This document shows positions 1-11,900 of a DNA stretch of 64,000 nt, one piece after another. Each line of letters starts with the position of its first letter. Within the stretch, counting starts at the first letter, position 1. The notes beneath the pieces are model-generated. The model had not been told where the DNA came from. It did not search any database and saw only the letters and a program-made list of their open reading frames with translations. A program made the position numbers and the translations under genes. Source of the stretch: Bradysia coprophila (lineage: Eukaryota; Arthropoda; Insecta; Diptera; Sciaridae). The DNA is taken from positions 1,426,001 through 1,490,000 of the forward strand of contig NC_050736.1 of NCBI RefSeq assembly GCF_014529535.1. Reading direction: 5' to 3'.

Positions 1-515
1 CACAGCCAACAGCCTTGCATTTATAATGCAGCTCATAAGAAAAACTTAAATATTTTTTTTTTCTATTTATCTTTCGAAGATAATTTATTGTTAAACGGCT
101 GAAATCAAATAAGGGCAATAAATAATGCTCTTGTCTGTTTGATTTTTTCTAAACATACACGAAATGGTACATGGCTATGTTTTATATGATCAATAAACAA
201 ACAAAAAAATTAATTTATTAATAATTGATTCATGGACTCAGGCGGGGGATTCGCTTACATTTGATGAGGAAAAGCTTTAATTGCATTTTTTTCTGATAAT
301 ATACTAACTGACACATTAAGGTCGCACTTAATTGTTTCACTGATGTTATATTGTTAAATATCGATTTTCTTAATTCGAATGTTACAAAAGGTCTCACGAT
401 TTGGGACAATGATGGGGGATGCATTTAAATGTCTGCGATTAATTTTTATTTTATAAGTTTCTGGTCGTTTCATAAATTTTATGTTTAAATTTGCTTCCCA
501 TGCTTTCGTTTTCAG
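1..515. other. Upstream/intronic sequence of the cuticle gene
   Basis: AT-rich sequence with no convincing exon. A pyrimidine-rich AG acceptor at its right edge (514-515) opens the first recognisable exon of the cuticle protein gene. The stretch is therefore probably intron, with the signal-peptide exon lying outside the window. Confidence 0.5.
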
Positions 516-3500
516 ATTATCATTTCCATCCACAATGGACGGTGTAAAATAGATTTAAAACGTGATAAGGAAGTAATAATTGACATCGACAGTCCTGAAC
601 TGCATCAATCGCAATATCATACGGCTGATTTTGATACAAGTAAAGTCTATTTTGTAATACGCACACTTCGAATAAATTTAACATTGTCGACTCATTAGGT
701 GCCTATAACTACGGTTATGCGGTCGAGCCGAACGGTCAATTTCATCACGAAACCAGAGGTGGTGATGGTGTTACATATGGATGCTATGGATACATAGACA
801 GTGATGATTTACTTAAAGTAACGCACTATGTTGCCGATTCACAAGGTTATCGAACGTTAGAGCATGAGAAACCAGTGCTGGTCTATCCGGTTAATGAAAA
901 CACGTAAGACAGAGTCATTTCAGTTATTTAAATTGAAAATTTTCTGATCCTCTGCTGACTATACAGTGTGGACGCAGACGAGAAGCCCTATAAACCCAAA
1001 GGCGTTATGCTAGACTGGAAAGATTTATATTTTCCTATTGGATGTGGAATGGCCAAAGGAGGTGTTATTCTGAATGCACCCGTTATTCGAGCACCTGGGG
1101 GAATTTTCCAACAAGTAGTATTGATCGCATTTTGTATTAAATTCTTGAAAATAATTTCCTTTCGTGATTTCAGTTAGGTGAAACGAAATTTCCGGTTCAA
1201 CCAAGTCCGGAACCGAAAGTAGTTGTACCTCGCATTCCATTCAACAGTCCAATGAAAACTGAGCCGACAAAATTGATTCCGATCAGCACAGTTGTATCAA
1301 CTTACACGAAACAGCAAAGTCCGAGAACAACAGCACCGGTAATATTCTCGTCTCCCGAAGGTGTGAACCCTTCAACAAGGACGACTCAAAGACCGACAAT
1401 CAATAGTAACACACCAACGAAACCCTCAACCATTAATGCACACGTGAATGGTCCAGAGTATGCCACTAAAATCTCCTATCGACAAAATCAACATTCAACC
1501 GTTCCACCAATTGTAAATTCTTCGAATCACCCCACTCGAGCGGGAACGTCTCCATCACCATTTAGAGAATCGGTGACCAATGGGCCTAGTACAGTGAAAA
1601 CACCAAGTGACAAATTTATATTGCAAAAAGTCACACCATCCATCAGCCCGTTAGGTCAATCGGACTATACTGAAGATCTTTTACCTCCTTTCCGAACCAC
1701 AAACAAATTCGATACTCACACAACAATTGGTCTCCCGATAAATTCGTTTAATCCGGGCAATGATCTCAATGTTATCAACTCATATGTGAATTCATATCCA
1801 GATACTCCGACTACAACGGAACCCAGTAATTTTTTAATTCTCATAATGTGAAAATACCCGATTTTGTAAAAAAAATGATCCTAGGTTACTTTGGAGATAT
1901 AACAACAGTAGTGCCTATTCAAAGTCAACCATTTTCTACTAGCTATAACAACAATGGGCCTTCCACAGTTGTTAGTACAAAATATCCTGCTATCGATTCA
2001 AGTAAGTGGTAAACTGTTTGTATCTTATCTATCCACCTGACCAAATACCTAATCACAGCCGAGAAAATAAGCTCAATTCGACCGACTAATTTCGATGGAT
2101 TCAAATTCAATACTCAAACGACAACTGGAACGCCGTTCGATCTGGCAACGGAATCAAACGTAGATTCAACAAATCCGGATTCGTCGACGGTCTATACTGA
2201 TGCAGAATCATTATCGACTCCAGCTGGTGCGTAATTTCAATACACTTGAATTCTTTCTAATGGAGATTTCTACCGATAACGGACTGCGATTTCGGATGCA
2301 GTAGTTTCTTAATTAATTGTCGTGCTTTCAGATGAGCGAAGCACTCCATATGCCAGCCGACGACCCATAGAAACTTCACATTCAACTCTCTCTAAGTCTA
2401 GTTCTAGCAGACAAGATTCCACTAGTAAAACATTCGGTATGACCTCCGTCTTCAAATCAGATTAAACAATTTGCTCAATATCTTTTTCGCATAGGTGTTA
2501 CTAGTAGCGTTGCCTCTCAACGTCCTGCTGTTGAAAGTTACACCACTACTGACATAGATGTAGAATTCGAAACTACGACATCACAATCAACATATCCTGG
2601 AATTGGTGATTACAACAAACCTCAAGCAGGATTTGAATTTAATATTCCGACAAGGGCTCCCAGTCAAGGTATCAATTAATTGATTCCAGAAATTGTTGAT
2701 TAAACTTTCGTCTGTATACCATCTTCCATAGCATCAACATCAACACCCAGAGTACAATCTTTTGTTACAATCAGTAATGTGGAACCGGTGGAATCTAAAG
2801 CAACACCGCAAAATTCGGTAGATACAAATTCTGTCGACAACAAAGCGCCGACATACGACAAAACAACCACATTCATCACCAATGGACCACATGGAGCGGA
2901 ATATCAACTGGGGTCAAGAAATCCGCATTCACAATATGGTATTGGCAACTTAAATTTCCTCAATCCAATAAAACAATCGAGGAAAGATGCAGATGATGCG
3001 AGAAATCCACCGATTTCTCTGATTACTCCATTGACTCATTTGACCATATCAGGTTCATTCCCTTCCAAAAACAACGACACTACAGACTCAAGCGCTCAAC
3101 AACCTTCAACTCCGATTGCCTCTGACAGAACACCCATTTACGGAAATCAGTATTCCGTATCGGAAGTCATTAACCCAAGTCGTCCAAGCACTGTTCATCC
3201 AGAACGAGAATCAACTCGTCCGAACCAGCCATCAGGATTCTTTACAGTTACTACACCGAAGAACGAACCAATTCGAGGAATCATAACGCACATGAATGCG
3301 ATATCTCAAACTAGGTTTCAGCCGAGTAGGATGACACCGTCTGTTGCACCGAGCGACGAACCGAATACAAATGATGTAATTTCCAATCAACCAGATGATC
3401 ACTCCAATCCAAGAGGGCAAATAAATATTCGTCCAGAGATTACTCATAACACTCGACCGGAACTTGTAGGACCAACTGAATATCCATTCCTCTATACTCG

Positions 3501-4705
3501 ATCACGGACAACATCGGCGAATGCAGAGAACACTCAATATCCGGATGAATCGAGACCGGGAACCTCATCGCCCGATTTAATAACAAAGGCACCCAACGAT
3601 CAATTGAAAATATATTCAGGATTCGGTCAAAGAATAATTCCTGGAGTAAATCCAGCAACCACATCATTTACAGCATATAATCCGGGATCGACACCGACTC
3701 CACTAAATGAAGTTGATGGAGGAACTCCATCTACAAATCGGGTAAAGGGAAACTCAGTACCTTATGATAACTCACCACATCAACCGAAGTTCGTGTTAAG
3801 GCCGACTGTTAGACCAGCTTCCAATTCCAACAGACAACCGTCTAGTTTTAATGGATATCCGGATGCAGTAAATAGAAATGCAAACTTTTATCCCGATTCG
3901 AATGCACAAAAAGCCAGCGATAACAACCAAAACAATATCCAACCCGTGAGCAAATATGCAAACACTAAAACGGAGTTCATTCCTCAGTACAATCCGAGCA
4001 GCACACCTATTCCAGGTTGGTTCATTTGCTATTTTCAATGCTCTTTTATTAATTCGGTCATTTTTAGGCTCCTTAGGCACTGCTATTGGAGTTTATCCAC
4101 CGAATGTTGACCAACTTGTACCGGAAATTCCGAATTTCAACATTGCAATATCGAAGTGGCCGTTTTATATTTTACCATTCCCATTCGCCAATGATAACCT
4201 CATGACGTTCCCATTTTTGGGTGGAATGCCAATCCAATTTGGATCTAACGTTCTACCAACGGCAAACCTCAACCCAGGTACGAATCCTACTTCTGGCAAC
4301 GATTACGTTCAAGGTGCTAGCAGCGTTGGAGTTGGTGGAAATGGTCCACCTGCTCAGACCATTTGCTCTTGGCTGAGTTCTTTTATTAAAGCTAGAGAAA
4401 ATGCTACCAAAACAGAAGTACCGACGAACGAAAACGGCGAAACTCTTCAAATAAGCAATCTGCAAGTAAACCTCAAAAATGCTCAACAGCCGATCAACCA
4501 AAATCAAATACCGTTCGGTATTGTTGGATTTATACCAGTAATTGCTGTGCCGAATTGCCAGCACAACGTACAAGGAGACAAACTCGATGCAAATGTTTTT
4601 CCAAATAGTATACAGTTACCAAATCTTTGCACTCAACTGAGTCATTTGCTGGGAAATCCATCAGTGACCGCAAAAGACACAAATCAACCGTCGTCGGCGA
4701 CGTAA
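516..4705 (+). CDS. Large R&R (CPR-type) cuticle protein, 5' partial
   Basis: Ten exons join in one frame: 516-639, 699-903, 967-1114, 1174-1825, 1885-2001, 2059-2226, 2332-2436, 2495-2668, 2732-4015, 4068-4705. They give about 1204 residues ending in TAA. Exon 2 carries a chitin-binding R&R domain: YNYGYAVEPNG, then GVTYGCYGYIDSDD, then VTHYVADSQGYR. The family binds chitin in the extracellular cuticle. After it comes a roughly 850-residue Ser/Thr/Pro/Asn-rich low-complexity region with many TT, PST and potential N-glycosylation motifs. A hydrophobic C-terminal segment (ISKWPFYILPFPF, then IPFGIVGFIPVIAVPNC) has spaced cysteines. The protein is far longer than the usual 100-300 residues of the family. 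No signal peptide is seen, so the true start lies upstream. R&R assignment is strong; the exact orthologue is unknown. Confidence 0.88.
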
Positions 4706-4786
4706 TCAAATTATTCCTAACAAACATTTCGTTCATAGTATTATTACAGTTATGTCATTAAATTATGCAGTTCCGTTCAAGCGACG

Positions 4787-4799
4787 AATAAAAAATAAA
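4787..4799 (+). terminator. Tandem poly(A) signals of the cuticle gene
   Basis: Two AATAAA hexamers (4787-4792 and 4794-4799) lie about 80 bases after the stop codon of the cuticle protein gene, which suits 3'-end formation. Confidence 0.6.
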
Positions 4800-4943
4800 G
4801 TTTCACAAATTGAAAAGTTTAGTCCGATGTTTCACAGAAGCAGTTAATCCGAAATCACAATACATAACGACGACAATTCCACCGGCATAAAGGCATTTCG
4901 TACGTTTATCTGTTGACCCTGTTGCAGTACTATATCAATAACT

Positions 4944-5360
4944 ATGTCTTTATCTGAAATTTTGATTTGTTAACCTTTCAGAAACGAAACGGCAGGTATA
5001 TAATATAAATTCTGTTTAAAATATAACCTAATGTTCGATACAAATTCTTTTACTTCATTTGTTTTAAAAATGTAGTAAATGTTGAGGTTATTGCTCATTT
5101 TAAATTTTTGTGTAGACGTTGTCTTTATCTGAAATTTCGATTTGGTAACCTTTCAGACACAACAGACGTATCGAGATTCGATATATAATCATTAAATCTA
5201 CTACTTCTTCTGTTTAAAGTATCACCTAATGTTTGACACAAACTCTTTTACTTCATTTGTTTCAACATTTATTTTGCTATATAAAACCACATTACTGCTC
5301 ATTTCCAACGTTGCTGTCGACAGCAGATGATAGCCGTTTCTAAGAGGATATGACTGTGAG
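4944..5360 (+). repeat. Tandemly duplicated TTAA-type MITE remnant
   Basis: The block starting GTCTTTATCTGAAATTT at 4944 recurs near 5128. Each copy is followed by an AACCTTTCAG terminus, then an ACTCTTTTACTTCATTTGT-type core. The second copy runs to a terminus resembling GCAGATGATAGCCG near 5325-5345. This is the piggyBac-like MITE family seen elsewhere in the window (12146, 22395, 52131, 61250). The duplication includes flanking bases, so it arose after insertion. Confidence 0.6.
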
Positions 5361-6234
5361 TCTCCTATTACTCTAACTGTGAGTTTAATGAACAACGCAT
5401 ACGTGGTACAATTAAAGCCGTCATTTAGAGGAACACAAGATCATAATTCAGCTTTTGAGAATTATTGCTAGCGGCCGAATTAAATCAATCAAATAAGACA
5501 ATTTGAAGTTCTGTGAGTGGTCTAGAAATATAATTTGGAGGATTTGACGCTGAAGCTTTGACTTTTGTCTTTTTTACATTGTTGTAGGGTTTAATTAGAC
5601 GCTTCTAATGACACCTCACATGATAATAAATCCGAAGAATTAACAACGTAATACAGTCAAAATTCGGAGGAATATTTACTTCCTTTTCTTTACCTTTTAG
5701 AAATTGCAAACCTATCGTTCTATAATCAGTAGAGCTGTTATTCATAGTTTTACATAGTGTCGCATCGTTTGTTGCAAAATCTTTTACTTCGTTTGTTTTA
5801 ATATTCATAAAACCTCACTAGCCTGAGCTGAGCACATCGTTGGTGATTATCCTTTTCTGAAGGTATCACAATCTTTTATCTCGTTATCACATCATACATT
5901 CTGTAAACATTAGAACATTAGTCAAAGCTCATCGCCTGACTTTCGTAGTAACTCAACGTGAAATAACCGTATGCGAAAGCGTCATGTGATAAAAAAGACT
6001 CTATGGCACCAAACGTTTGATAAAATCTAATTTCATCTAAGCATGCCTAAGACAACTTAGTACTGCTTGTATATTTGCTGGTTTAAAATTTTTTATAAAA
6101 TTTAATTTAAAAAAATGGAAAAAAATATCTAAATTTCATAGTGCAAAATATGCTAAAGTTCAAACTAACCAATTAGCGTTTTCCAAGATCACAACTTTGA
6201 GTAAATTAAAGGGATAGCTTTTTCACTCGAAAAA
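5361..6234. other. Intergenic sequence with a degenerate MITE
   Basis: No coding signal is seen. The ATCTTTTACTT core near 5780-5800 suggests an old, eroded copy of the TTAA family at roughly 5590-5870. The remainder is unremarkable AT-rich sequence upstream of the THEG-repeat gene. Confidence 0.45.
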
Positions 6235-7216
6235 ATGAGTCGCACCGCAGAACTAGGACTACCAATACCTAGGTAACACTATTCACATCTTAGATGACAT
6301 CATTGAACAACAATCACCCACTTCCAGGAAGCTTATGGCTGTCAAGGAGGAATTTAATCAGATACTTGAGCGAAGAAAGTTGCAGAACTTGGACCAGTAC
6401 CTTGAGAAAAGCCTCAATACGATTTACAGTAAAATGCTTGCACAAAAGAAGTAGTAAAAGCTCCAAGATATTTAGGAACACAATTTTTAAGATTTAATTT
6501 TATAGTAAAACCACTCCGTCACAAACCCACATAAGGAAACCAAAGGTTAGACCTGATGACTTTCAGAAATGGCTACTGAACATTTCAAAACCGAAGAAAG
6601 TATTTGAACCGGAAATAATGGTTGTGCTAACAAATTGAGTAACATTTGTCCTAAATTAAAAAAAAAAATATTTTGTTTTTAGGAACGAGTCAAGGGGAAA
6701 GTAGATATCAACCGCATTATTCGATTGTCTCAGCCTAGACATCAGCCTTGCCCAGATACCGATCCGAATATTATTGCTGAAAGCGCTCTGAAATACGTTG
6801 CCACGGATAGAATTCTAAATTTAGCTCAACCAAGACCAGAAAAACAAGACGATGTCGTCTATGAAATACCGCGCATAGCATTTCCCACAAATCACGAATA
6901 CGCTTCTATCAAATCTCTTGGTACTGAAGAGCTAGCACGCCCACGCCAACAAAGGGAAAAATTTCGTAAAGTTGCTGTAGACGTACGATGTGCATATGAC
7001 CCTGTGAGTAAGGGAGCATTACAGTACACAGCTACTGTGAAAATTCGAAAGCTAGCAAAGGCAAAGGCGGACTTTTCTGATGGACAAGATATGACAGATG
7101 TATTCAAAGTTAAGAAGAAAGCTCTTAAGAAACCGTCGAAGAAACAGGAGAACGTTTTCACGAAAATGTCAACCCCAATCGAGTGGAAAGTTACACCAAA
7201 GTTTGAAACTTCTTAA
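6235..7216 (+). CDS. THEG-repeat sperm protein (SPMAP2-like)
   Basis: Four exons (6235-6272, 6328-6450, 6506-6599, 6683-7216) join in frame to about 262 residues. The N-terminal third is charged and helical (KEEFNQILERRKLQNLDQYL). The rest holds degenerate THEG repeats, each a short basic or hydrophobic unit ending in a Pro-Arg/Lys turn: IIRLSQPRHQ, RILNLAQPRPE and IRKLAKAKADF. In animals these repeats mark testis-specific proteins bound to sperm flagellar microtubules, so a sperm axoneme role is inferred. The C-terminus is Lys-rich. The start ATG lies just before a good donor. The family call is fairly firm; the first exon is the least certain part. Confidence 0.72.
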
Positions 7217-7554
7217 AATACAGACAAATCTCAGATAAAATTTAGTTTCATTTATTGTTTTACTTCCGGACGACTTGCCAGCCTTTTCCTTTAACTACTT
7301 TGAGTTCACTTAAAGTCAATTAAGCACCTACAACATCAATTTCTCAAGACGCCCTTCGTCGTCTGTAACTCTAAAAACGAACTTCATTTTCAAATTTCGT
7401 GCAGATAAACGGCCTATACTATTCGCATTGGCTCTATTTTATTACGGAGGCTCAGGATGAATCATATGGTCAATAAAATTCTGTCAAAATTGTTTTGGTG
7501 TGTGATTAATTGCTGGAATTTGTGTTTTCGTGCAAATCTCTATTTTAATCAACA
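7217..7554. other. Intergenic spacer between THEG-repeat gene and VTA1
   Basis: About 340 bases. It holds the 3' UTR of the upstream gene and presumably the promoter and 5' UTR of VTA1. No other feature is recognised. Confidence 0.5.
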
Positions 7555-8889
7555 ATGTCGAGCGGTATTCCTGCCTGTCCAGATTCATTGAAACCCATAG
7601 CACACTTTTTGAAAGTTGCACAAGAACATGACGCCCGCGATATTGTCGTGGCTTACTGGTCCAGAATCTACGCCTTACAAACTGGATTAAAGCTGTCCAC
7701 AAAGAAGCCTGAAGAAACTGCACTCTTGATTGGTAATTGAATACTGATTGAAAGAACTATTTGGCGTCGGCTTGAGAAATCGAAATGCCTCTCTGTTGAC
7801 TGCATGAAATCTTTTCGATTTCTTGTCAAATTGATTTTGTAGCGAAAATAGTGGAAACTATGACGTCATTCCGGATACAAATCTATTTCAAGTGGATCGT
7901 TTGTTGAAAAGACAAGGCGTTGCCTAACATTCGACTTAAAAAATTAGAAATTTTCTTTCGTTTTGCAGGACTAATGGATTGGCTTGAGACAACCAAAAAG
8001 GCAAATCAAAATAATGAGTCCATTACCAATGAGGTTGTCGCCCAGGCTTACCTTGAGAACTATGCTTTTAAACTGTTTTCCTATGCTGATCAGCAAGATC
8101 GTGCTTCGAATTTCGGAAAGTAAATAATTTTCTGCGAATACTAATCGGTCGGTGGAACTTTCGACTAAGATTTAATTGTTTAGGAATGTGGTCAAGGCAT
8201 TCTACACAGCTGGTATGATATACGATGTATTGTTGACGTTCGGTGAGCCGAGTGACGAGGCTCAGAAAAATAGCAAATACGCCAAATGGAAAGCAGCGTA
8301 CATTCACAATTGCCTGAAAAATGGTGAAACTCCGGTTCCAGGTATTTAACTCCCCGAAGAGTGTCCATCCGAACAATTGAGATTAAATCAATTTTGCAGG
8401 TCCAATGGACGAAGGTAACGAAGAAGAAGACGAAGACGACGAACTGGCTAACTTAGCAAAGCCACCTCAACCGCAAGTACCTCAACCGTCAACTAGTCAA
8501 GGAGAACCTTCTTCCAGTCTACCCGAACCAGATCAATCTCCACCCACTATCGGATTCTCACCATATCCCAGTAGAACTGTTTCTTATGGCACGATTTCAA
8601 TGAAACTAAATACAATTCCTCCAATTTAGATCCTCCAGCACCAGTTCAAACACCAGCTACTCCCCAACCGACAACACCAGACCAATTCCAAGCATACTCT
8701 GGAGCGGCAGTTCCTGCTGTTGCTGCAATTACTCCAACTAACGTGCAATTGACTGGTGACCAGATGATCAAAGCACAAAAGTATTGCAAATGGGCTGGCA
8801 GTGCTTTGACGTATGATGATGTCAAGGCTGCCATTGAAAATCTACAGAAAGCTCTGCGCTTATTGCAAACGGGTGAAGATAGCGGCTAG
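7555..8889 (+). CDS. Vta1: VTA1/LIP5, regulator of the VPS4 ATPase
   Basis: Five exons (7555-7732, 7969-8119, 8184-8341, 8400-8570, 8630-8889) give 305 residues, the normal length for the family. VTA1 activates the AAA ATPase VPS4, which disassembles ESCRT-III during multivesicular-body sorting. The N-terminal helical MIT-like domain is clear: MSSGIPACPDSLKPIAHFLK, then VVAYWSRIYALQTGLKL, LENYAFKLFSYADQQDR and FYTAGMIYDVLLTFGE. A Glu/Asp/Pro-rich linker follows. The C-terminal VPS4-binding helices (MIKAQKYCKWAGSALTYDD, then AIENLQKALRLLQTGE) close the protein. It converges on PIGG, with only 83 bases between the two stop codons. Confidence 0.93.
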
Positions 8890-8972
8890 AAGTGCTCAAT
8901 TTTTTATAAACTTTTAATTGGCAACAATACAAAACTATAACCGGCCTTTGCAATGCTTTTTGCAGCACTCAT

Positions 8973-11900
8973 TTAATAAACAAATTTGTGGAAAATTCGA
9001 GTTAAACAAATTAAAAAACTAACTAAACATAAATGGTAAAATTCGTAAATTAATTTTGGCGAAAATACGGTCCAAATGAAGATGTGACTTTGGAACCAGA
9101 TGGTAACGAACGCGTAAAACGTAAATGGAAGTATGACTAGAAGACTTGTGAGTCCCATGGTGTAAGGAATGTCGCTATAAATAGAGAAAACAGTCAATCA
9201 ATCCGAGATAAGACATGAACTGACTGAAAGGCTCTGGTGGAAATTCATCAAAATTCACTTACCTTTTGCTTCGATCGTTGCTCTGTACATCAAATATATT
9301 GTATAGAAGAATTAGGTAAGTCAGTATAAGTCCATTGAATGTGTTCAGCGTCAGATACACACCGACTGTGGCAAAATTAAAATTTTGCAAGCCAACGTAG
9401 CCGGCATTGAGATCAATCGAAGCCAAACTATTTGAATTTCCCTGCAAAAGATCAGTCAACAAAATTATATCTCCAAAATATCAGCGCACTCGGTTTGTAT
9501 CGAACCTGATAAAAGAAAAACATTTTGCCGATCCAGTAGTGTCCCACCACTTTAACCAGTAAATTGTTTCGTCCGCCGAACAGCTGGTTGCACGAAGTGT
9601 TGAGCATGTCGCATGTCAATAAAATCACAAAATTCAGGTAAATGTTGTGTGGCTTGTGCAACAGTGCCGAAACAAGGCAAAATATCGTAACGTTGACACC
9701 GAGGGCGTTTTGCAGATCGGCTCTTGAATGGGTCCGTTTTAAATATTTGTAGAAAATCGGGACACAGTTGATGCAAACGATTTCGAGAATGTTCAACCAG
9801 AAAATCGTGATGGAAGAATGTGACCTACAGTGGATGAGATGGGTACAAAATGAAACATTTTTGTTTCTCATTTTCCTTCTTACTCAGATGGTTTGATTCC
9901 AGCAAAGTATACGTGGCCGTTTAACGTGCGATAATAATAAATTAGCACCGCGGCTGTAAACGTTAAGACATTCGTCAGGGTCCCATTAAAATCGGTTAGT
10001 TTGTAGATCATGGCGCACAGAGCTGAAAAATGTAAATCTGAAGTTGTCTGGATATTACTTGGGGTAACGTCCTAATGCACTTACAAACGACCACAAAGCA
10101 ACTATTCCACAGGCGATGCTCTTCCGTGGTCAAAAAATCTCCAATGTCCGGTAAACTAAGCCATTTATCACCAGTTTGATTTAGTCGTCGTCCCACCAAC
10201 AGAAGCCCGAATAGCATAAACCAATTGAATTCGAAGAAGAACCGTTCGAACACACTCCAAGCCCCGGTTCGTTTCTGTCGATTTTCGGGTTTTAACAGTT
10301 CCGCATTCAGAAACCATTGCTCGGTCTGCCGCTTTTTCAGCGACATTATACAAATAATCAGCAAAAAAGTGTGAGTAATGAAGTACCACGTCTGATGCTC
10401 TTCTTCAACGAACGAACTACTGGCAAGTGAAAATGTATGAACCAACGTTGCAAACAATAAAATTCGAATCAACTTTGAACCGGAAAATGTTGACTGGATG
10501 TTCGACCAATTCGATTTTAAATTTGACATTGTAAGCAAGAAGAATGTCACAACCACCGTAGCTAGTGTGAATATGTACGAGACGGGTAGATTCAAGCATA
10601 AACTACAGTCAGAGAACTCGCATATTAAATGCTTCAGAGCGGCACTCAATACACAAATGGATATGACCGTTGGAATTTTCAAACCGATGGTTATGGTGTC
10701 GCTGAAATTATCTGACATCACAAAGCGTATAAGAACGATGCACGTCTGAAACAAATCAATTGAAGAATTGGAAAATTTTCAAATTATTATTTAAACTAAC
10801 CGCAGTCATCAATGCTACGCCCAGTGCTACGCTTATTTGATCATATTTAACGTAGAAAGTTGATAAGAGGTCACTCATTGCTCGGGATGACGACGAGTAG
10901 AGCAGCTTGCAACGTTTGTAGGCAATTTCAAGGTTCTCCGTTTTACGTAGAAACTTGGCGTGTAAGACCTTGGCTTCCATTAATTGAGTGAAAAATTCTA
11001 AAAAATGACAGAAACAGAAAGTATTATCACCATCCCGCCTCCGTATACAATGCAACTCACCGTTGTTCCGAAGCTCACTTTCTGTAATCTTTTCGGTAAT
11101 CATTTTGAGAAGTCTCTCGCTATTGTAGTTCAACGCATACAGTTGATCTTCGTAGCTTAAATCGACAAGCATATCCGTTATCAACGATCCAATGCTTGAA
11201 TCTGGTATCGGTAGTCCCAGTAGTACAGACACAGTCGGAGCAATGTCAATTTGTTGATAGATCTCTCTAAAAATTCGGTGGAAGTAAATCAACCCGCAGT
11301 AACACATAAGTTAGATTCTTCTGACTTACTCAGTTTGTCGGCATCCTGCACCGACGACCATTAAAGGAATGTTTGTCTCACCAAAAGTGCTACCTCCGTG
11401 TCCACCTGTATCTCTCATTCCATGATCACCGGTGATTAGAAACAATGATGGAAGTTTCAGTCGTTTTTTCTTAAATTTAAAGGTCGAATGAAGAAACCGT
11501 AAATGTCGTCGGGCATCGAAGAACCTACCCAGTCTAAAATCTCCAGATGTATTCTCATGATAACATTATCCATTTCTTGCAACTTCGTATGGATTTTTGG
11601 GCTTTTCGGGCCTTCAACGTGTCCAATGTGATCAAGTCCCAAATAGTGTAAAATCAGCAGCTCCCAATCCGCAGACTTCAGCTCACTTTCAAGCCGATGA
11701 GTAATATTTTTGTCACCCTACGAATGTCAGTTAGTGGAAATGTTAATTGAAAACCAATAACTAACTGACCTCGTAAAAATCGTTCACAAACAATGAATCC
11801 ATGTTCTCCAGCTGTCGATGGAATTTATTCGGAAACATTTTCACCCTAAGGATTGTAAAGCTATAGAAACGTGAAAGTTAAAACTAAATTTCCGTTCTGA

